Both the position numbers and the translations under genes were made by a program. DNA of 64,000 nt from contig CAIYMY010000028.1 in the NCBI GenBank assembly GCA_903927465.1, positions 1-64,000 on the forward strand, read 5' to 3'. Below are positions 1-9,800 of this stretch, piece by piece. Positions within the stretch are counted from its first letter, which is position 1. Each line of letters begins with the position of its first letter. The notes beneath the pieces were generated by a model. The model did not search any database and was not told the DNA's origin. It saw nothing but the letters and a program-made list of their open reading frames with translations. The DNA comes from an uncultured Rhodospirillales bacterium. GTDB lineage: Bacteria > Pseudomonadota > Alphaproteobacteria > Acetobacterales > Acetobacteraceae.

Positions 1-621
1 GCATTCGATCAAAGGCCGCTGGATATCGCGGGCGTGCTTGGCGCGAAGATGGTGTCCTACCCCTTCACCGTGCGCGATTGCTGCCTGGTGACGGATGGCG
101 GGGGTGCCATTGTGCTGACCTCCGCCACGCGGGCCAAGACGCTGAAAAAGCCGCCGGTTTATGTGCTGGGAACTGGGACCAGCATCACCCATGCGAGCAT
201 TTCAAATATGCCGGATTTGACGCGCACGGGGGCGATTGCCTCAGGTGCTAGGGCCTATCAGGCGGCGGGGCTTGGGCCGCAGGATATGGATATGGCGGAG
301 CTATATGATGCGTTTACCATCAACACCATTCTGTTCCTGGAAGACCTCGGCTTTTGCAAAAAGGGCGAAGGTGGCGGCTTTGTCGCCAATGGGCGCATCG
401 CGCCGGGCGGTGCCTTCCCGGTGAATACCAATGGCGGGGGTTTGTCTTACTGTCATCCGGGTATGTACGGGCTTTTCTTGCTGATTGAAGCCGTGCGGCA
501 AATCCGCGGCGAGTGTGGCGCGCGGCAAGTGGCCAAGCACGATACCGCCATTGTGCATGGCAATGGTGGCGTGCTGTCGGCGCAGAGCACGGTGATTTTG
601 GGCGGCGCGGGGGTGGTTTAG
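1..621 (+). CDS. Thiolase family protein (acetyl-CoA acetyltransferase / SCP-x-like), 5'-truncated by the window
   Basis: This is the C-terminal part of a thiolase; the reading frame is open from base 1, so the start lies before the window. The motif NGGGLSYCHPGMYG carries the His of the thiolase C-terminal half, and the end of the protein has GNGGVLSAQSTVILGG. In classical thiolases that last loop carries a catalytic Cys (CGGGG). Here it reads GNGGV, as in lipid-transfer/SCP-x-like thiolases that are often annotated acetyl-CoA acetyltransferase. The substrate cannot be assigned. The next gene, thrC, is in the same direction about 50 bp away and looks unrelated in function. Confidence 0.85.
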   Translation, partial: AFDQRPLDIAGVLGAKMVSYPFTVRDCCLVTDGGGAIVLTSATRAKTLKKPPVYVLGTGTSITHASISNMPDLTRTGAIASGARAYQAAGLGPQDMDMAELYDAFTINTILFLEDLGFCKKGEGGGFVANGRIAPGGAFPVNTNGGGLSYCHPGMYGLFLLIEAVRQIRGECGARQVAKHDTAIVHGNGGVLSAQSTVILGGAGVV

Positions 622-672
622 GGGGGCGGCCACCCCTCGCGCTTTCGCGCCGCACCCTTTATGTCTCCCGCC

Positions 673-2070
673 ATGGAGTACATCTCAACACGCGGGCAGG
701 CGCCGGCCCGGGATTTTGAAGGCGTATTGCTGGCTGGCCTCGCTGAGGATGGCGGGCTTTTCGTGCCGCGCCATTGGCCAGAGCTTTCGCCCGCCGAATG
801 GCGCGCCATGCGCGGGCTATCCTATCCGGAATTGGCCGCACGCATCATCGGGCTATTCGCCGGGTCTGGCCTGCCGCTCCAAAAGCTGTGCCAGGAAGCC
901 TATGCGGGGTTTGGCCATCCGGCCATTGTGCCCCTCGTGCAGCTTGATCAGCGGTGTTTTGCGCTGGAGCTGTTCCATGGCCCGACGCTCGCCTTCAAGG
1001 ATATGGCGCTGCAATTGCTTGGGCCGCTTTTCGATCATGTGCTCACAAAGCGTGGGGAGCGTGTGACGATTGTTGGCGCGACCTCGGGCGATACGGGTTC
1101 GGCCGCCATTGAAGCCTGCCGGGATCGCGCGGCGGTTGATATCGTCATCCTGCATCCTGAAGGCCGCACCAGCGAAGTACAGCGCCGGCAAATGACCAGC
1201 GTGCTGGCGCCGAATGTCAGCAATATCGCAATCAAGGGCGATTTCGATGCCTGCCAGGATTTGGTCAAGGCCATGTTCAATGACGCGCCCTTCCGCCAGG
1301 AAATGCGGCTTTCGGCGGTGAATTCGATCAATTGGGCGCGGATTGCGGCGCAAATTCCCTATTATGTCGCGGCCGCCTTGGCGCTTGGCGCGCCGGACCG
1401 TCCCGTGGCTTTTAGCGTGCCCACCGGCAATTTCGGCAATGTGCTGGCCGCCTGGGCCGCGATGCGCATGGGCCTGCCGGTGGCGAAGCTGATCGTGGGG
1501 TCGAACCGCAATGACATTCTGGCGCGGTTTCTGGCGACCAATGACATGACAGCGCGGCCGGTTGAGCCATCCCTTTCGCCTTCCATGGATATTCAGGTTT
1601 CCTCCAATTTCGAACGCCTGCTGTTCGAATTGCAGGGCCGCGATGGCGCGGTTACGGCGGAAGCCATGCGCCGCTTCCGCGCCGAAGGGCGCATGCCCAT
1701 CGCGGATGCGGCCTGGCGGGAAACCAACCGGCTTTTCGCGGGCTTCACCCTGGATGATGCCGGGACGCTTGCCGAAATCCGCCATTTGCATCAGGCGGCG
1801 GGGTATCTGGCGGACCCGCATACCGCGATCGGCACCGCCGCCGCGCGCGCCTTGGCGCCGGAGGACCGCGCCATTCCCGTGGTGGTGGCCGCCACCGCGC
1901 ATCCGGCGAAATTCCCCGATGCGGTGGAACGTGCCACGGGGCTGCGCCCCCCTCTGCCCGCGCGGCTCGCCGACCTATATGATCGGGAAGAACGCTTTTC
2001 CACCCTGGCCGATGACCTCGGCGCGGTGGAAGCCGCAGTTCGTACCCATGCCCGTCGCAATGCAGCTTGA
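673..2070 (+). CDS. thrC: Threonine synthase
   Basis: Threonine synthase converts O-phospho-L-homoserine to L-threonine with PLP, the last step of threonine synthesis. The N-terminus MEYISTRG is the family's usual opening, so I start at the ATG at 673 rather than the in-frame ATG at 661, which would add MSPA. The motif LAFKDMALQ holds the PLP-binding Lys at about residue 109, followed by the phosphate-binding GATSGDTGSAA. The protein is about 465 residues, the length of the long bacterial/fungal type. The M16 peptidase gene follows within 20 bp, so the two are probably co-transcribed, an arrangement common in alphaproteobacteria. Confidence 0.95.
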   Translation: MEYISTRGQAPARDFEGVLLAGLAEDGGLFVPRHWPELSPAEWRAMRGLSYPELAARIIGLFAGSGLPLQKLCQEAYAGFGHPAIVPLVQLDQRCFALELFHGPTLAFKDMALQLLGPLFDHVLTKRGERVTIVGATSGDTGSAAIEACRDRAAVDIVILHPEGRTSEVQRRQMTSVLAPNVSNIAIKGDFDACQDLVKAMFNDAPFRQEMRLSAVNSINWARIAAQIPYYVAAALALGAPDRPVAFSVPTGNFGNVLAAWAAMRMGLPVAKLIVGSNRNDILARFLATNDMTARPVEPSLSPSMDIQVSSNFERLLFELQGRDGAVTAEAMRRFRAEGRMPIADAAWRETNRLFAGFTLDDAGTLAEIRHLHQAAGYLADPHTAIGTAAARALAPEDRAIPVVVAATAHPAKFPDAVERATGLRPPLPARLADLYDREERFSTLADDLGAVEAAVRTHARRNAA

Positions 2071-2086
2071 AAAGATAAACGCACCC

Positions 2087-3352
2087 ATGACCGAAGCCGT
2101 CCGCGTTACCCGCCTTGCCAATGGCCTGACCGTTGTTTCCGAAAACATGCCGCGCGTGGAAACCGTTTCCTTCGGCGCCTATGTCTCGGTCGGCACGCGA
2201 CACGAAACGCCGGAAGACAATGGCGTATCGCATTTCCTGGAACACATGGCCTTCAAGGGCACGGGGCGGCGCGATGCGGCGGCGATTGCGCGCGAGATTG
2301 AGAATGTCGGCGGGCATTTGAATGCCTATACCGCCCGCGAACAGACTGCCTATTACGCCAAGGTGCTGAAGGAAGACACCGCACTCGCCGTTGATATCAT
2401 CGGCGATATCCTGACGCATTCAACCTTTGAGCCTGAGGAAGTTGAACGCGAACGCGGCGTGATTTTGCAGGAAATCGGTCAGGCGAATGATACGCCAGAT
2501 GATATCGTGTTCGACCATTTCCAAACCACGGCCTTTCCGGATCAGCCCATGGGCCGGCCCGTGCTGGGCACGGAGGGCTCGATCAAAGCCATGACGCGCG
2601 ACGCGCTCAGGGGCTATATGGGCCGCAATTACGGGCCTTCATCCATGGTGGTCGCCGGCGCTGGCGCGCTGGATCATGACACGCTGCTTGACCTGGTGGG
2701 CAAGCATTTCGCCGATCTGCCCAAGGTGGATATCGCAACGCCGGAAGCCGCGCGCTATGCCGGTGGCGAATTCCGCGAAGAACGCGAATTGGACCAGGTG
2801 CATATTGTGCTTGGCTTTCCTTCCGTCCCCTATCTCGATCCCATGCATTGGCCGACTCAGGTGTTGGGCACGCTTTTGGGGGGTGGCATGTCGTCGCGGC
2901 TATTTCAGGAAATCCGTGAAAAGCGCGGCTTGGTTTATTCCATCTATGCCTTTGCCTCGCCCTTCCGGGATGGTGGCTTGTTCCAGATTTATGCTGGCAC
3001 GGGTGAGAAGGAAGCGGCGGAATTGATGCCCGTGACGCTTGAGGAATTGATCAAGGTGCAGCGTGATGTGACCGAGGATGAATTGGCCCGCGCCAAGGCG
3101 CAACTCCGCGCTTCCTTGCTCATGTCGCTCGAATCCACCGGCAGCCGCTGCGAACAGCTTGCGCGGCAATTGCAGGTGCATGGCCGCGTGATCCCGATTG
3201 AGGAAACCAAGCAGCGCATTGCCTCGGTCACGGTGGAACAGGTGCAGCAGGCCGCCGCACGCGCCTTCCGCCAGCGCCCGACTTTGGCGGTGATGGGGCC
3301 ATCCGGGCAGGTGCCCTCGGTTGCCGCGATCATGGAGAAGCTTGCGGCATGA
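2087..3352 (+). CDS. M16 family zinc peptidase (processing-peptidase-like)
   Basis: This is a single-unit M16 metallopeptidase of about 421 residues, related to the mitochondrial processing peptidase beta subunit. The inverted zinc motif HxxEH reads HFLEH at residues 49-53, and the downstream EEVERERGVILQEI supplies the distal Glu ligand region. A glycine-rich loop GTLLGGGMSSRLFQEIREKRGL is typical of the C-terminal domain. The open frame extends far upstream inside thrC, but homology begins at MTEAVRVTRLANGL. I therefore chose the ATG at 2087; an ATG at 2060 overlapping the thrC end is the alternative. The stop overlaps the next start as ATGA, which indicates translational coupling with pmbA. 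Confidence 0.92.
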   Translation: MTEAVRVTRLANGLTVVSENMPRVETVSFGAYVSVGTRHETPEDNGVSHFLEHMAFKGTGRRDAAAIAREIENVGGHLNAYTAREQTAYYAKVLKEDTALAVDIIGDILTHSTFEPEEVERERGVILQEIGQANDTPDDIVFDHFQTTAFPDQPMGRPVLGTEGSIKAMTRDALRGYMGRNYGPSSMVVAGAGALDHDTLLDLVGKHFADLPKVDIATPEAARYAGGEFREERELDQVHIVLGFPSVPYLDPMHWPTQVLGTLLGGGMSSRLFQEIREKRGLVYSIYAFASPFRDGGLFQIYAGTGEKEAAELMPVTLEELIKVQRDVTEDELARAKAQLRASLLMSLESTGSRCEQLARQLQVHGRVIPIEETKQRIASVTVEQVQQAAARAFRQRPTLAVMGPSGQVPSVAAIMEKLAA

Positions 3353-4674
3353 ACCGGCTGGATGCGCTGGCTGATCTGATCAAGGCCGCCCGCGCGGCGG
3401 GGGCGGATGCGGCGGATGCGTTGCTGGTTGCCTCAACCTCGCTTTCCGTGGATCGGCGCCTGGGGGCGATTGAAAAGCTGGAACGTTCGGAAAGTCTCGA
3501 TCTTGGCTTGCGGGTATTTATCGGCAAGCGCCAGGCGATTGTCGCTTCCACGGAACCGGACCCGAAGGGGTTTGCGGCACTCGCGGAACGCGCGGTGGCG
3601 ATGGCGCGCGTCGTGCCGGAAGACCCCTTTGTCGGCCTGCCGGAAGCCGTTGCCATCCCCGCCCGCGCGCTTGATTTGGAAGACCCAACCGAGCCCACCG
3701 CCGAGGCCCTGCTGGCCCGTGCCGCGCTGGCGGAAGAAGCCGCACTTGCGGTGAAGGGCATCACCAATAGCGAAGGCGCCGGCGCCGGCTGGGGCCGGAC
3801 CGAGATTGCCCTGGTTTCGTCCAATGGTTTCGCCGGTCAATACGCCCGCACATCGCATGGCATTTCCGCGACCGCTGTCGCCGGTGAGGGCACGGGGATG
3901 GAGCGGGATTATGATTACTGGCAATCGGTCTATCTGGCCGATCTGCCGGACCCCGCCTTGGTTGGGCGCGTTGCGGCGGAAAAGGCGGTGCGCCGGTTGA
4001 ACCCGGTGCGCGCCAAGACCGCGCGTATTCCGGTGGTGCTGGACCCGCGCGTATCAGGTTCCATCCTTGGGCATTTGATGGGCGCCATTAATGGTGCGGC
4101 GGTGGCGCGCGGGACGTCCTTTCTGAAGGATTCCATGGGCCAGCAGATCCTACCCAAGGGTCTGACGGTGCATGATGACCCAACCCGCCCGCGCGGCCTG
4201 CGGTCTCGCCCCTTTGATGGGGAAGGCATGCCGGGTGCGCCCCGCGCCATTGTGCAGGATGGCGTGCTGACAAGCTGGGTGATGGATTGGCGCAGCGCCC
4301 GGCAATTGGGCCTGGCTTCCACCGGCCATGCCAGCCGCGGCACCGGCGGCCCGCCCGGCCCGGCGCCGAGCAATCTATGGCTTTCGCCTGGGACTCTGAG
4401 CCCGGCTGAGCTCATGGCCGATATCAAGGAAGGGCTTTATGTCACGGAATTGATCGGCATGGGCGTGAATGGTGTGACCGGCGACTATAGCCGCGGCGCG
4501 GCGGGCTTCATGATTCGGGACGGGGTGCTGGCGGAAGCGGTGAGTGAAATCACCATTGCGGGCAATCTGAAGCAGATTTTCCTGAACCTGACCGCCGCCA
4601 ATGATCTGGTCTTCCGGCGCGGGACGGATTGCCCGACCTTGCGGATTGAGGGGCTGACCCTGGCCGGAGCGTGA
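3349..4674 (+). CDS. pmbA: TldD/PmbA family metalloprotease subunit (PmbA/TldE)
   Basis: The 441-residue protein is colinear with PmbA/TldE, the partner of TldD in a heterodimeric metalloprotease that matures microcin B17 and degrades the CcdA antitoxin in E. coli. Visible signatures are NGFAGQYARTSHGISATAVAG in the N-terminal half and the conserved C-terminal stretch VTGDYSRGAAGFMIRDG. TldE subunits lack the zinc HExxxH of TldD, and none is seen here. No tldD lies in the window. The start overlaps the M16 gene stop by four bases (ATGA), so the two proteases are probably made together. Confidence 0.9.
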   Translation: MNRLDALADLIKAARAAGADAADALLVASTSLSVDRRLGAIEKLERSESLDLGLRVFIGKRQAIVASTEPDPKGFAALAERAVAMARVVPEDPFVGLPEAVAIPARALDLEDPTEPTAEALLARAALAEEAALAVKGITNSEGAGAGWGRTEIALVSSNGFAGQYARTSHGISATAVAGEGTGMERDYDYWQSVYLADLPDPALVGRVAAEKAVRRLNPVRAKTARIPVVLDPRVSGSILGHLMGAINGAAVARGTSFLKDSMGQQILPKGLTVHDDPTRPRGLRSRPFDGEGMPGAPRAIVQDGVLTSWVMDWRSARQLGLASTGHASRGTGGPPGPAPSNLWLSPGTLSPAELMADIKEGLYVTELIGMGVNGVTGDYSRGAAGFMIRDGVLAEAVSEITIAGNLKQIFLNLTAANDLVFRRGTDCPTLRIEGLTLAGA

Positions 4675-4742
4675 GGTGCCATTGACCGCTTGCGTCCTAC
4701 CCCGTGCCTGGGTTACGCAAAACTGTAAGAAAGGCGCCCCTC

Positions 4743-6215
4743 ATGGATCGGCCATTGGCTGAAATCTCTGTCGCTGAATTGATGGCTGCAGCGCGGCAGC
4801 TCCGCCACGCTTCGGCGCTGGTTGTGGGTGATGCCATGCTGGACCGCTATGTTTATGGCCGGGCGCAGCGCATCAGCCCGGAAGCGCCAGTGCCGGTACT
4901 GACCGTGGAACGCGAAATCGCCATGCCGGGCGGTGCCGGGAATGTGGTGCGCAACCTGACCGCGCTTGGTGCCGCCGTGGCCTTTGTTTCCGTGGTTGGC
5001 GATGACCAGGCCGGCAGTGACCTGACCGGGCTGATCGGCGGGCAGCCGGGGGTTGAGCCCTGGTTGCTGGTGCAGAGCGGGCGCGCCACCACGACGAAAA
5101 CGCGCTTTCTGGCCAATGGTCAGCACATGCTGCGCGCGGATCATGAGGAAGTGGGGCCAATCCAGCAGCGGCTTGCGGATAGGCTGGTGCGGATTGCCGG
5201 CGATGCCGCCGCAGCCACCACGGTGATGGTGCTGTCCGATTACGGCAAGGGCGTGCTGATGGGCGATACGGCCGCGCGGCTGATCCAGGCGGCGCGGGCA
5301 GCGGGCCGGCGCGTGGTGGTGGATCCGAAGGGGCGCGATTATAGCCGCTATGCCGGGGCTGATTTGGTGACGCCGAACCGGGCGGAGTTGGCGGAAGCCA
5401 CCGGCATGCCGGTGGATACGGAAGAAGATATCGTCGCTGCCTTGCGGGCGCTGCGCGATGCGCATGGCTTTGGCGCCGTGCTGGTGACGCGCAGCGAAGA
5501 CGGCATGACGCTTTTGGAAGGCGACAAGCTGCATCATTTCCCGGCGGAAGCCGCCGAGGTGCAGGATGTCTCTGGCGCGGGGGATACGGTTGTCGCCACC
5601 ATCGCCGCCGGGCTTGGCGCGAAATTGCCCCTGCCGATGGCCGTGCGGCTGGCCAATATCGCCGCCGGCATTGCTGTCGGTAAGGTTGGCACCGCCGTCA
5701 CGCGGGAAGAGGAAATTCTGGAAGCGCTCGGGCCCGAACGCGGTGCGCTGCGTAAGGTGATGTCTCGTTCTGCTGCGCTTGAGCAGGTGGAACGCTGGCG
5801 CCGGCGCGGCTGGCGCGTGGGCTTCACCAATGGCTGCTTTGATCTTTTGCACCCCGGCCATGTGCATTTGTTGGAACAGTCGCGGTCCTGGTGTGACCGG
5901 TTGGTGGTTGGCCTGAACAGTGATGACAGTGTGAAGCGCCTTAAGGGCCCGGCACGGCCCATTCAGAATGAAGCCGCGCGGGCGGCGGTGCTGGCATCGC
6001 TGGCCACGGTGGATTGCGTCACGGTTTTCGATGAGGAAACGCCGCTGGAATTGATCCGGCTGTTTCAGCCGGAAGTGCTTGTGAAGGGCGCCGATTACAC
6101 CGTGGATACGGTGGTGGGGGCCGAGATTGTGCAGGGCTATGGCGGGCAGGTGAAGCTTGCCCAATTGCTGCCAGGCAATAGCACTACCGCGACAGTTGCG
6201 CGCATGAAGGGCTGA
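4743..6215 (+). CDS. hldE: Bifunctional D-glycero-beta-D-manno-heptose-7-phosphate kinase / heptose-1-phosphate adenylyltransferase
   Basis: HldE (RfaE) makes ADP-heptose for the LPS inner core. Residues 1 to about 315 form a PfkB-type kinase, with GGAGNVVRNL near the N-terminus and the catalytic loop DVSGAGDTVVA. The C-terminal nucleotidyltransferase contains FTNGCFDLLHPGHVHLLE, with its HxGH motif near residue 370. I start at the ATG at 4743 (MDRPLAEIS), preceded by an AAGAAAGG ribosome site; an in-frame ATG at 4704 would add 13 unlikely residues. The protein is full length (about 490 aa). It implies a heptose-containing LPS core, consistent with kdsB further along. Confidence 0.95.
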   Translation: MDRPLAEISVAELMAAARQLRHASALVVGDAMLDRYVYGRAQRISPEAPVPVLTVEREIAMPGGAGNVVRNLTALGAAVAFVSVVGDDQAGSDLTGLIGGQPGVEPWLLVQSGRATTTKTRFLANGQHMLRADHEEVGPIQQRLADRLVRIAGDAAAATTVMVLSDYGKGVLMGDTAARLIQAARAAGRRVVVDPKGRDYSRYAGADLVTPNRAELAEATGMPVDTEEDIVAALRALRDAHGFGAVLVTRSEDGMTLLEGDKLHHFPAEAAEVQDVSGAGDTVVATIAAGLGAKLPLPMAVRLANIAAGIAVGKVGTAVTREEEILEALGPERGALRKVMSRSAALEQVERWRRRGWRVGFTNGCFDLLHPGHVHLLEQSRSWCDRLVVGLNSDDSVKRLKGPARPIQNEAARAAVLASLATVDCVTVFDEETPLELIRLFQPEVLVKGADYTVDTVVGAEIVQGYGGQVKLAQLLPGNSTTATVARMKG

Positions 6216-6221
6216 ACGATT

Positions 6222-6692
6222 CTATTCAAGTTTGAGCGCGGCATTCACTTCCCGCGCTGAATCAGGGTCTTGCAGGGCGGCAAGGCGGCCGGCCGCAAGC
6301 ACGGCGAAGCGGTGCAGAAGCGCGCGGCGGCGGGGTGGTGAAAGCCGCATCAACGGTGCGTCGCGGATCACGGCCACTTCCAGCCTATCCGTCACCAATA
6401 GCCCGACATCTTCCGGCAGGATTTCTCGTGGGAAATCCATGTCCACGGCGAAATAGAGCTGGTCGCACCAATCCCGATAATCCTGCCATTTCTCGTCCGC
6501 GAGGAAATCCTCGGCGGTGGATTTCACTTCTATGGCGATGAAGCTGCCATTATCGGTCAGCGCGATGATATCGGGCCGGCGGCTATCAGGCAGCGGCATT
6601 TGCGCAACCGGCGCCCAGCCGGCCAGCGCGCAATGGCGCATGGCGGCGCGCACGATGCGATTTGCCCGAAGGGCGGCGGTGATCTTGTCCAT
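6222..6692 (-). CDS. mmcB: MmcB family DNA repair protein
   Basis: The 156-residue protein matches the alphaproteobacterial MmcB family (PF06319), named from a Caulobacter damage-inducible gene and thought to be a PD-(D/E)xK-fold nuclease-like protein. The motif RRPDIIAL followed by FIAIEVKSTAEDFLADEKW gives the D...ExK constellation. The open frame runs 28 codons further upstream, but homology starts at MDKITAALRANR, so I use the ATG at 6692. It is convergent with hldE, with only six bases between stops, and divergent from gltB. No LexA-box-like site was recognised upstream. Confidence 0.85.
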   Translation of the reverse strand: MDKITAALRANRIVRAAMRHCALAGWAPVAQMPLPDSRRPDIIALTDNGSFIAIEVKSTAEDFLADEKWQDYRDWCDQLYFAVDMDFPREILPEDVGLLVTDRLEVAVIRDAPLMRLSPPRRRALLHRFAVLAAGRLAALQDPDSAREVNAALKLE

Positions 6693-6809
6693 GGGGGAAG
6701 CTTTCCGTCCCGAAGCGGGCGGCGTCAAGGGAAAAGGTCCCGCCCGCCCAGGGCATGGGAAAATCCCCAAAGCCATGCTGGCGCAAAGCGCAACTCTGAA
6801 TTAAAGACG

Positions 6810-6842
6810 CCCCTCGCCCCATATAAAGGGGCTGGCCAGGGG
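6810..6842 (+). promoter_or_regulatory. Nested inverted repeat in the gltB leader
   Basis: About 36 bp before gltB lies a nested palindrome. An outer CCCCT/AGGGG pair encloses an inner GCCCC/GGGGC pair with the loop ATATAAA. It could be an operator or a leader hairpin controlling glutamate synthase expression. It has no U-tract, so it is not a standard terminator. The role is inferred from position only. Confidence 0.35.
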
Positions 6843-6877
6843 TATTGACCCCGGCGGAGCATTGAAGAGCGAAAGAT

Positions 6878-9800
6878 ATGGGACTGCCCGAAAAGCAAGG
6901 TCTTTACGATCCCCGGAATGAGCATGACGCCTGCGGCGTCGGCTTCATTGCGGATATCAAGGGCCGAAAGTCGAACGATATCATCCGCCAAGGCCTGCAA
7001 ATCCTGGTCAATCTGGACCATCGCGGCGCGGTGGGCGCTGACCCGCTGATGGGTGATGGCGCCGGCTGCCTGATCCAGATGCCCGACAAGCTGCTGCGTC
7101 ACTGGGCCGAAAGCCAGGGCAAAACCCTGCCCGCGCCTGGCCGCTATGCGGTGGCTATGTGCTTCCTGCCGCGGGATGAGGCTTCCCGCGCGGTCGCGAT
7201 CCAAAGCATTGAAGGCTATGTGACCGCTGAGCGGCAGACCCTGCTCGGCTGGCGCGAAGTGCCGACCACATTGGATGGCCTGGGCAAGGCCGTGATCGCC
7301 AGCATGCCGGTGATCCGCCAGGCGATCATCGCGGCCAGTGACAGCATCAAGGATCAGGACGCGTTTGAACGCAAAATCCTGACCATCCGCAAGCAGGCGC
7401 TGAATAAGTTCCGCGAATTGGCCACTGCCAAGGGGCTGCCGGCGGATGCTGACCTTTATATGCCATCCTTTTCGACGCGCACCGTGGTCTATAAGGGGCT
7501 ATTGCTCGCAGGGCAGGTTGGCAGCTTCTATGATGATCTGCGCAACCCGCTGACGGAAAGCGCGCTTGCTTTGGTGCATCAGCGCTTTTCGACCAATACC
7601 TTCCCGTCCTGGAAGTTGGCGCATCCTTATCGCTTCCTGGCGCATAATGGCGAAATCAATACCGTGCGCGGCAATGTGAATTGGATGTATGCGCGGCGCG
7701 GTTCCATGTCTTCGCCGTTGCTCGGGCCGGATTTGGACAAGATGTGGCCGCTGATTCCGCATGGACAATCGGATACCGCCTGCATTGATAACGCCTTGGA
7801 AATCCTGGTGGCGGGTGGTTATTCTCTGTCCCACGCGATGATGATGCTGATTCCGGAAGCCTGGGCGGGTAATCCGCTGATGGATTCGGATCGGCGCGCT
7901 TTCTATGAATATCACGCGGCGTTGATGGAACCCTGGGATGGGCCGGCTGCGATTGCCTTCACCGATGGCCGCCAGATTGGCGCGACGCTCGACCGCAATG
8001 GGCTACGCCCCGCGCGCTACATTATCACCAATGATGACAAGGTTGTGCTGGCATCCGAAGTGGGTGTGCTGCCTATCCCCGAGGAAAGCATTCGCCACAA
8101 ATGGCGCCTGCAACCAGGGCGCATGCTGCTGATTGATCTGGATGCCGGGCGCATCATTGATGATGCCGAAATCAAGCAGAAGCTCGCCAGCGAACACCCC
8201 TATGCCGAATGGCTGAAGAACACGCAGTTCAAGCTGGAAGAATTGCCCGGCGTGCCGGCAGAAATGCCGATGGAGCGCAGCCAGGATGCCAATGGCTTGC
8301 TGCGTGATCAGCAGGCTTTCGGCTATACGCAGGAAGATCTCAATTTCTTCCTGGAGCCGATGGGCCGTGATGGGGATGACCCGATCGGTTCCATGGGGAC
8401 GGATACGCCGCTGGCGGTGCTGTCCAATAAATCCAAGCTGCTGTTCCATTACTTCAAGCAGAACTTCGCGCAGGTCACGAATCCACCGATTGACCCGATC
8501 CGCGAGGAATTGGTGATGTCGCTGGTGTCCATGATTGGGCCGCGGCCTAATCTGCTTGGGCGGCAGGCCGGCCATCATTACCGGCTGGAAGTGGCGCAAC
8601 CGATCCTGACCAATGAGGATCTGGCGAAGATCCGCGGCATCAAGGCGCTGGCCGGCGATGCCTTCCGCACCCAGACGCTGGATGCGACCTGGCCGGCCAA
8701 GGATGGCGCGGATGGGCTGGCGCCAGCATTGGAGAAATTGTGTTCGGCCGCGACGGAGGCGGTGCTGGCCGGCCATAACATTCTGGTGCTGTCTGATCGT
8801 GCGGTATCCGCTGAGCGTATTGCCATTCCATCGCTGCTGGCAACAGCGGCGGTGCATCATCATTTGATCCGCCAGGGCTTGCGGACTTCCACCGGGCTTG
8901 TGGTGGAAACGGGTGAAGCGCGGCAGGTGCATCATTTCTGCGTGCTGGCGGGTTATGGCGCAGAAGCGGTGAACCCCTATCTTGCCTTTGAAACGCTGGA
9001 ACAAATCCGCCAGCGCTTGGATATGAAGCTGAAGCCTTATGAAGTGCAGAAGAACTTCATCAAGGCGATTGGCAAGGGCGTGATGAAGGTGATGTCCAAG
9101 ATGGGCATCAGCACTTATCAATCCTATTGCGGCGCGCAAATCTTCGATGCGGTTGGGCTTTCCACCAGCTTTGTGGAGAAATACTTCACCGGTACCGCCA
9201 CCACGATTGAAGGCGCCGGCATTGCCGAAATTGCCGCTGAAGCCGTGCACCGCCATCAAGCGGCCTTTGGTGACAACCCGATCTATCGCGATTTGTTGGA
9301 TGTGGGCGGCGATTACGCGCTACGCTTGCGTGGCGAGGATCATGCCTGGACGTCCGATAGTGTTTCCAACCTGCAACACGCCGTGCGCGGCAATTCGGCT
9401 GATCGTTACAAGGATTTCGCGAAGGACATCAACGACCAAAGCCGCCGCTTGCTGACCATTCGCGGCTTGATGGAATTCAAATTCGCCGAACAAGCGATCC
9501 CGCTTGAGGAAGTTGAACCGGCGCATGAGATCGTGAAGCGCTTCGCCACGGGTGCGATGAGCTTCGGTTCCATCAGCCGTGAAGCGCATACTACGCTGGC
9601 GATTGCCATGAACCGCATCGGCGGGCGTTCCAATACTGGCGAGGGTGGTGAGGAAGCGGATCGCTTCACGCCCATGCCGAATGGTGATTCCATGCGTTCC
9701 GCCATTAAGCAGGTGGCATCCGGGCGCTTTGGCGTGACGGCGGAATATCTGGTCAATGCCGATGATATCCAGATCAAGATGGCGCAAGGGGCGAAGCCTG

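Noticed and set aside
3349-4674. Microcin-type system from pmbA/tldE together with the yej importer
   Set aside because: PmbA/TldE and YejABEF are linked to microcins in E. coli, but here they lie about 13 kb apart with no precursor peptide or modification enzymes; both are widespread housekeeping genes.
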